From assembly GCF_002105465.1 (NCBI RefSeq), contig NZ_NCSQ01000174.1:154794-218793 (forward strand): a stretch of 64,000 bases of DNA, in the 5' to 3' direction. Numbering within the stretch: the stretch's first letter is position 1; the number at the start of each line of letters is the position of its first letter. Source of the stretch: Aquidulcibacter paucihalophilus (GTDB lineage Bacteria; Pseudomonadota; Alphaproteobacteria; Caulobacterales; Aquidulcibacteraceae). Shown piece by piece: positions 63,692 through 64,000 of the stretch. Made by a program: the position numbers and the translations under genes. The notes below the pieces were generated by a model. It worked only from the letters and a program-made list of their open reading frames with translations, made no database searches and had not been told where the DNA came from.

Positions 63692-63775
63692 ATCTCCGCT
63701 GAAGCGCGAGCTTCCAGCGGGGATCTCAGCGAGTTTGCCGCACGACATCCCGGACCGGCTTTGCCGTCCGGGATG
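63692..63775. repeat. Two REP-like palindromes after the TraB gene
   Basis: The first, 63692-63725, pairs GATCTCCGCTG-AAGC with GCTT-CCAGCGGGGATC. The second, 63746-63775, pairs CATCCCGGAC with GTCCGGGATG, a 10-bp perfect stem with a smaller inner stem. ATCCCGGA/TCCGGGAT elements are common intergenic repeats in alphaproteobacteria. There is no T tract. Confidence 0.65.
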
Positions 63776-63790
63776 ACATCCATGGGGTAG

Positions 63791-63835
63791 GTTTCACCTA
63801 GGCCTATTTTGGTGGAAACGCTGTTTCACCTAAAC
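63791..63835. other. GTTTCACC repeat pair near the end of the 3-hydroxybutyryl-CoA dehydrogenase gene
   Basis: GTTTCACCTA occurs at 63791 and again near 63823, and GGTGGAAAC at 63811-63819 is an imperfect inverted partner. It may form the terminator of the minus-strand gene, but no clear T tract follows. Confidence 0.3.
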
Positions 63836-63873
63836 GCTTCTGGATCGGAAAATGTCCAAAACGATCGAATAAA

Positions 63874-64000
63874 CTAGCGCGTCGGGACAGGGGTTTCGCC
63901 GCGATAGTCATAGAAGCCGCGGTCGGTTTTGCGGCCAAGCCAGCCGGCTTCGACATATTTCACCAGAAGTGGACAGGGGCGATACTTTGTGTCGGCCAAG
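63874..64000 (-). CDS. 3-hydroxybutyryl-CoA dehydrogenase, C-terminal fragment (continues past window)
   Basis: The minus strand encodes [20 protein letters not shown] then [20 protein letters not shown], the C-terminal end of an NAD(P)-dependent 3-hydroxyacyl-CoA dehydrogenase. [15 protein letters not shown] and GRGFYDY are the signature of the 3-hydroxybutyryl-CoA dehydrogenase group. The stop is TAG at 63874. It acts in butyrate, PHB or ethylmalonyl-CoA metabolism. Only 42 residues are visible. Confidence 0.88.
   Translation of the reverse strand, partial: LADTKYRPCPLLVKYVEAGWLGRKTDRGFYDYRGETPVPTR

Overview
The window looks like a chromosomal segment of a free-living or alga-associated alphaproteobacterium of the Caulobacterales type (Caulobacteraceae/Hyphomonadaceae). 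The evidence is a CtrA with the D51 receiver site and Ala-Ala tail next to divergent fliI-fliJ, a DivL-type pseudokinase with Tyr in place of the phospho-His, a ChvG/ChvI pair, and the rpmH-rnpA-yidC-engB cluster. Base composition is moderate in GC, genes are tightly packed, and several gene pairs overlap by 4 nt. There is no rRNA, CRISPR array, transposase or phage gene in view, and I found no tRNA. Nearly all of it is core chromosome; the clearest accessory patch is at about 33.9-36.5 kb.

Layout. 0-8.9 kb: flagellin 3' end, UvrD-type helicase, a secreted Pro/Ala-rich protein coupled to xerD, fliJ and fliI, then ctrA and a possible 48-aa protein behind a sigma-54-type promoter. 9-20 kb: amine/GABA catabolism (class III aminotransferase, PuuB-like oxidase, succinate-semialdehyde dehydrogenase) interleaved with asd, a RarD-like transporter, a glutamine amidotransferase, cysQ, a HIT protein, mesaconyl-CoA hydratase and a DUF808 membrane protein. 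The aminotransferase and the oxidase carry the same palindromic operator core, TTTGTTATAACAAA. 20-24 kb: divL and a convergent hybrid kinase. 24.5-27.7 kb: engB, yidC, rnpA and rpmH (44 aa). 27.7-34 kb: a TonB-type receptor with a long Gly/Pro-rich insert, a P-loop protein, and sdhCDA without sdhB.

34-37.6 kb: an AT-richer hydrolase, then a three-gene ATGA-coupled operon (membrane protein, winged-helix regulator, SMR efflux protein) bounded by a 23-bp direct repeat that duplicates the 3' end of an lrp-family gene, then that lrp gene divergent from a LysE exporter. 37.6-46.5 kb: chvI-chvG, a hypothetical protein, transketolase, a glycosyltransferase, glmS and a lipoprotein hydrolase. 46.5-55.8 kb: glyoxalase, DUF2244, nth, purH, a dienelactone-hydrolase-like protein, an FAD 2-hydroxyacid dehydrogenase, a UDP-glucuronate epimerase and lepA. 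55.8-61.1 kb: GH36 alpha-galactosidase divergent from a sodium/solute symporter that overlaps a glycerol kinase. This combination would fit use of alpha-galactosyl-glycerol compounds from algae. 61.2-62.7 kb: a membrane protein, XRE regulator, membrane protein operon behind three repeated 18-bp operator-like sites. The window ends with a TraB/GumN protein, two REP-like hairpins, and the C-terminus of a 3-hydroxybutyryl-CoA dehydrogenase on the minus strand.

How the genes work together. CtrA, DivL and ChvG/ChvI are core cell-cycle and envelope-stress regulators, and fliI/fliJ and flagellin are outputs of the CtrA hierarchy in relatives. The aminotransferase, PuuB-like oxidase and SSADH form a putative putrescine-to-succinate route that feeds the TCA cycle, where SdhCDA acts. 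The GH36-symporter-GlpK cluster would release galactose and glycerol 3-phosphate. Function calls rest on recognised motifs and gene context only; no database search was run.
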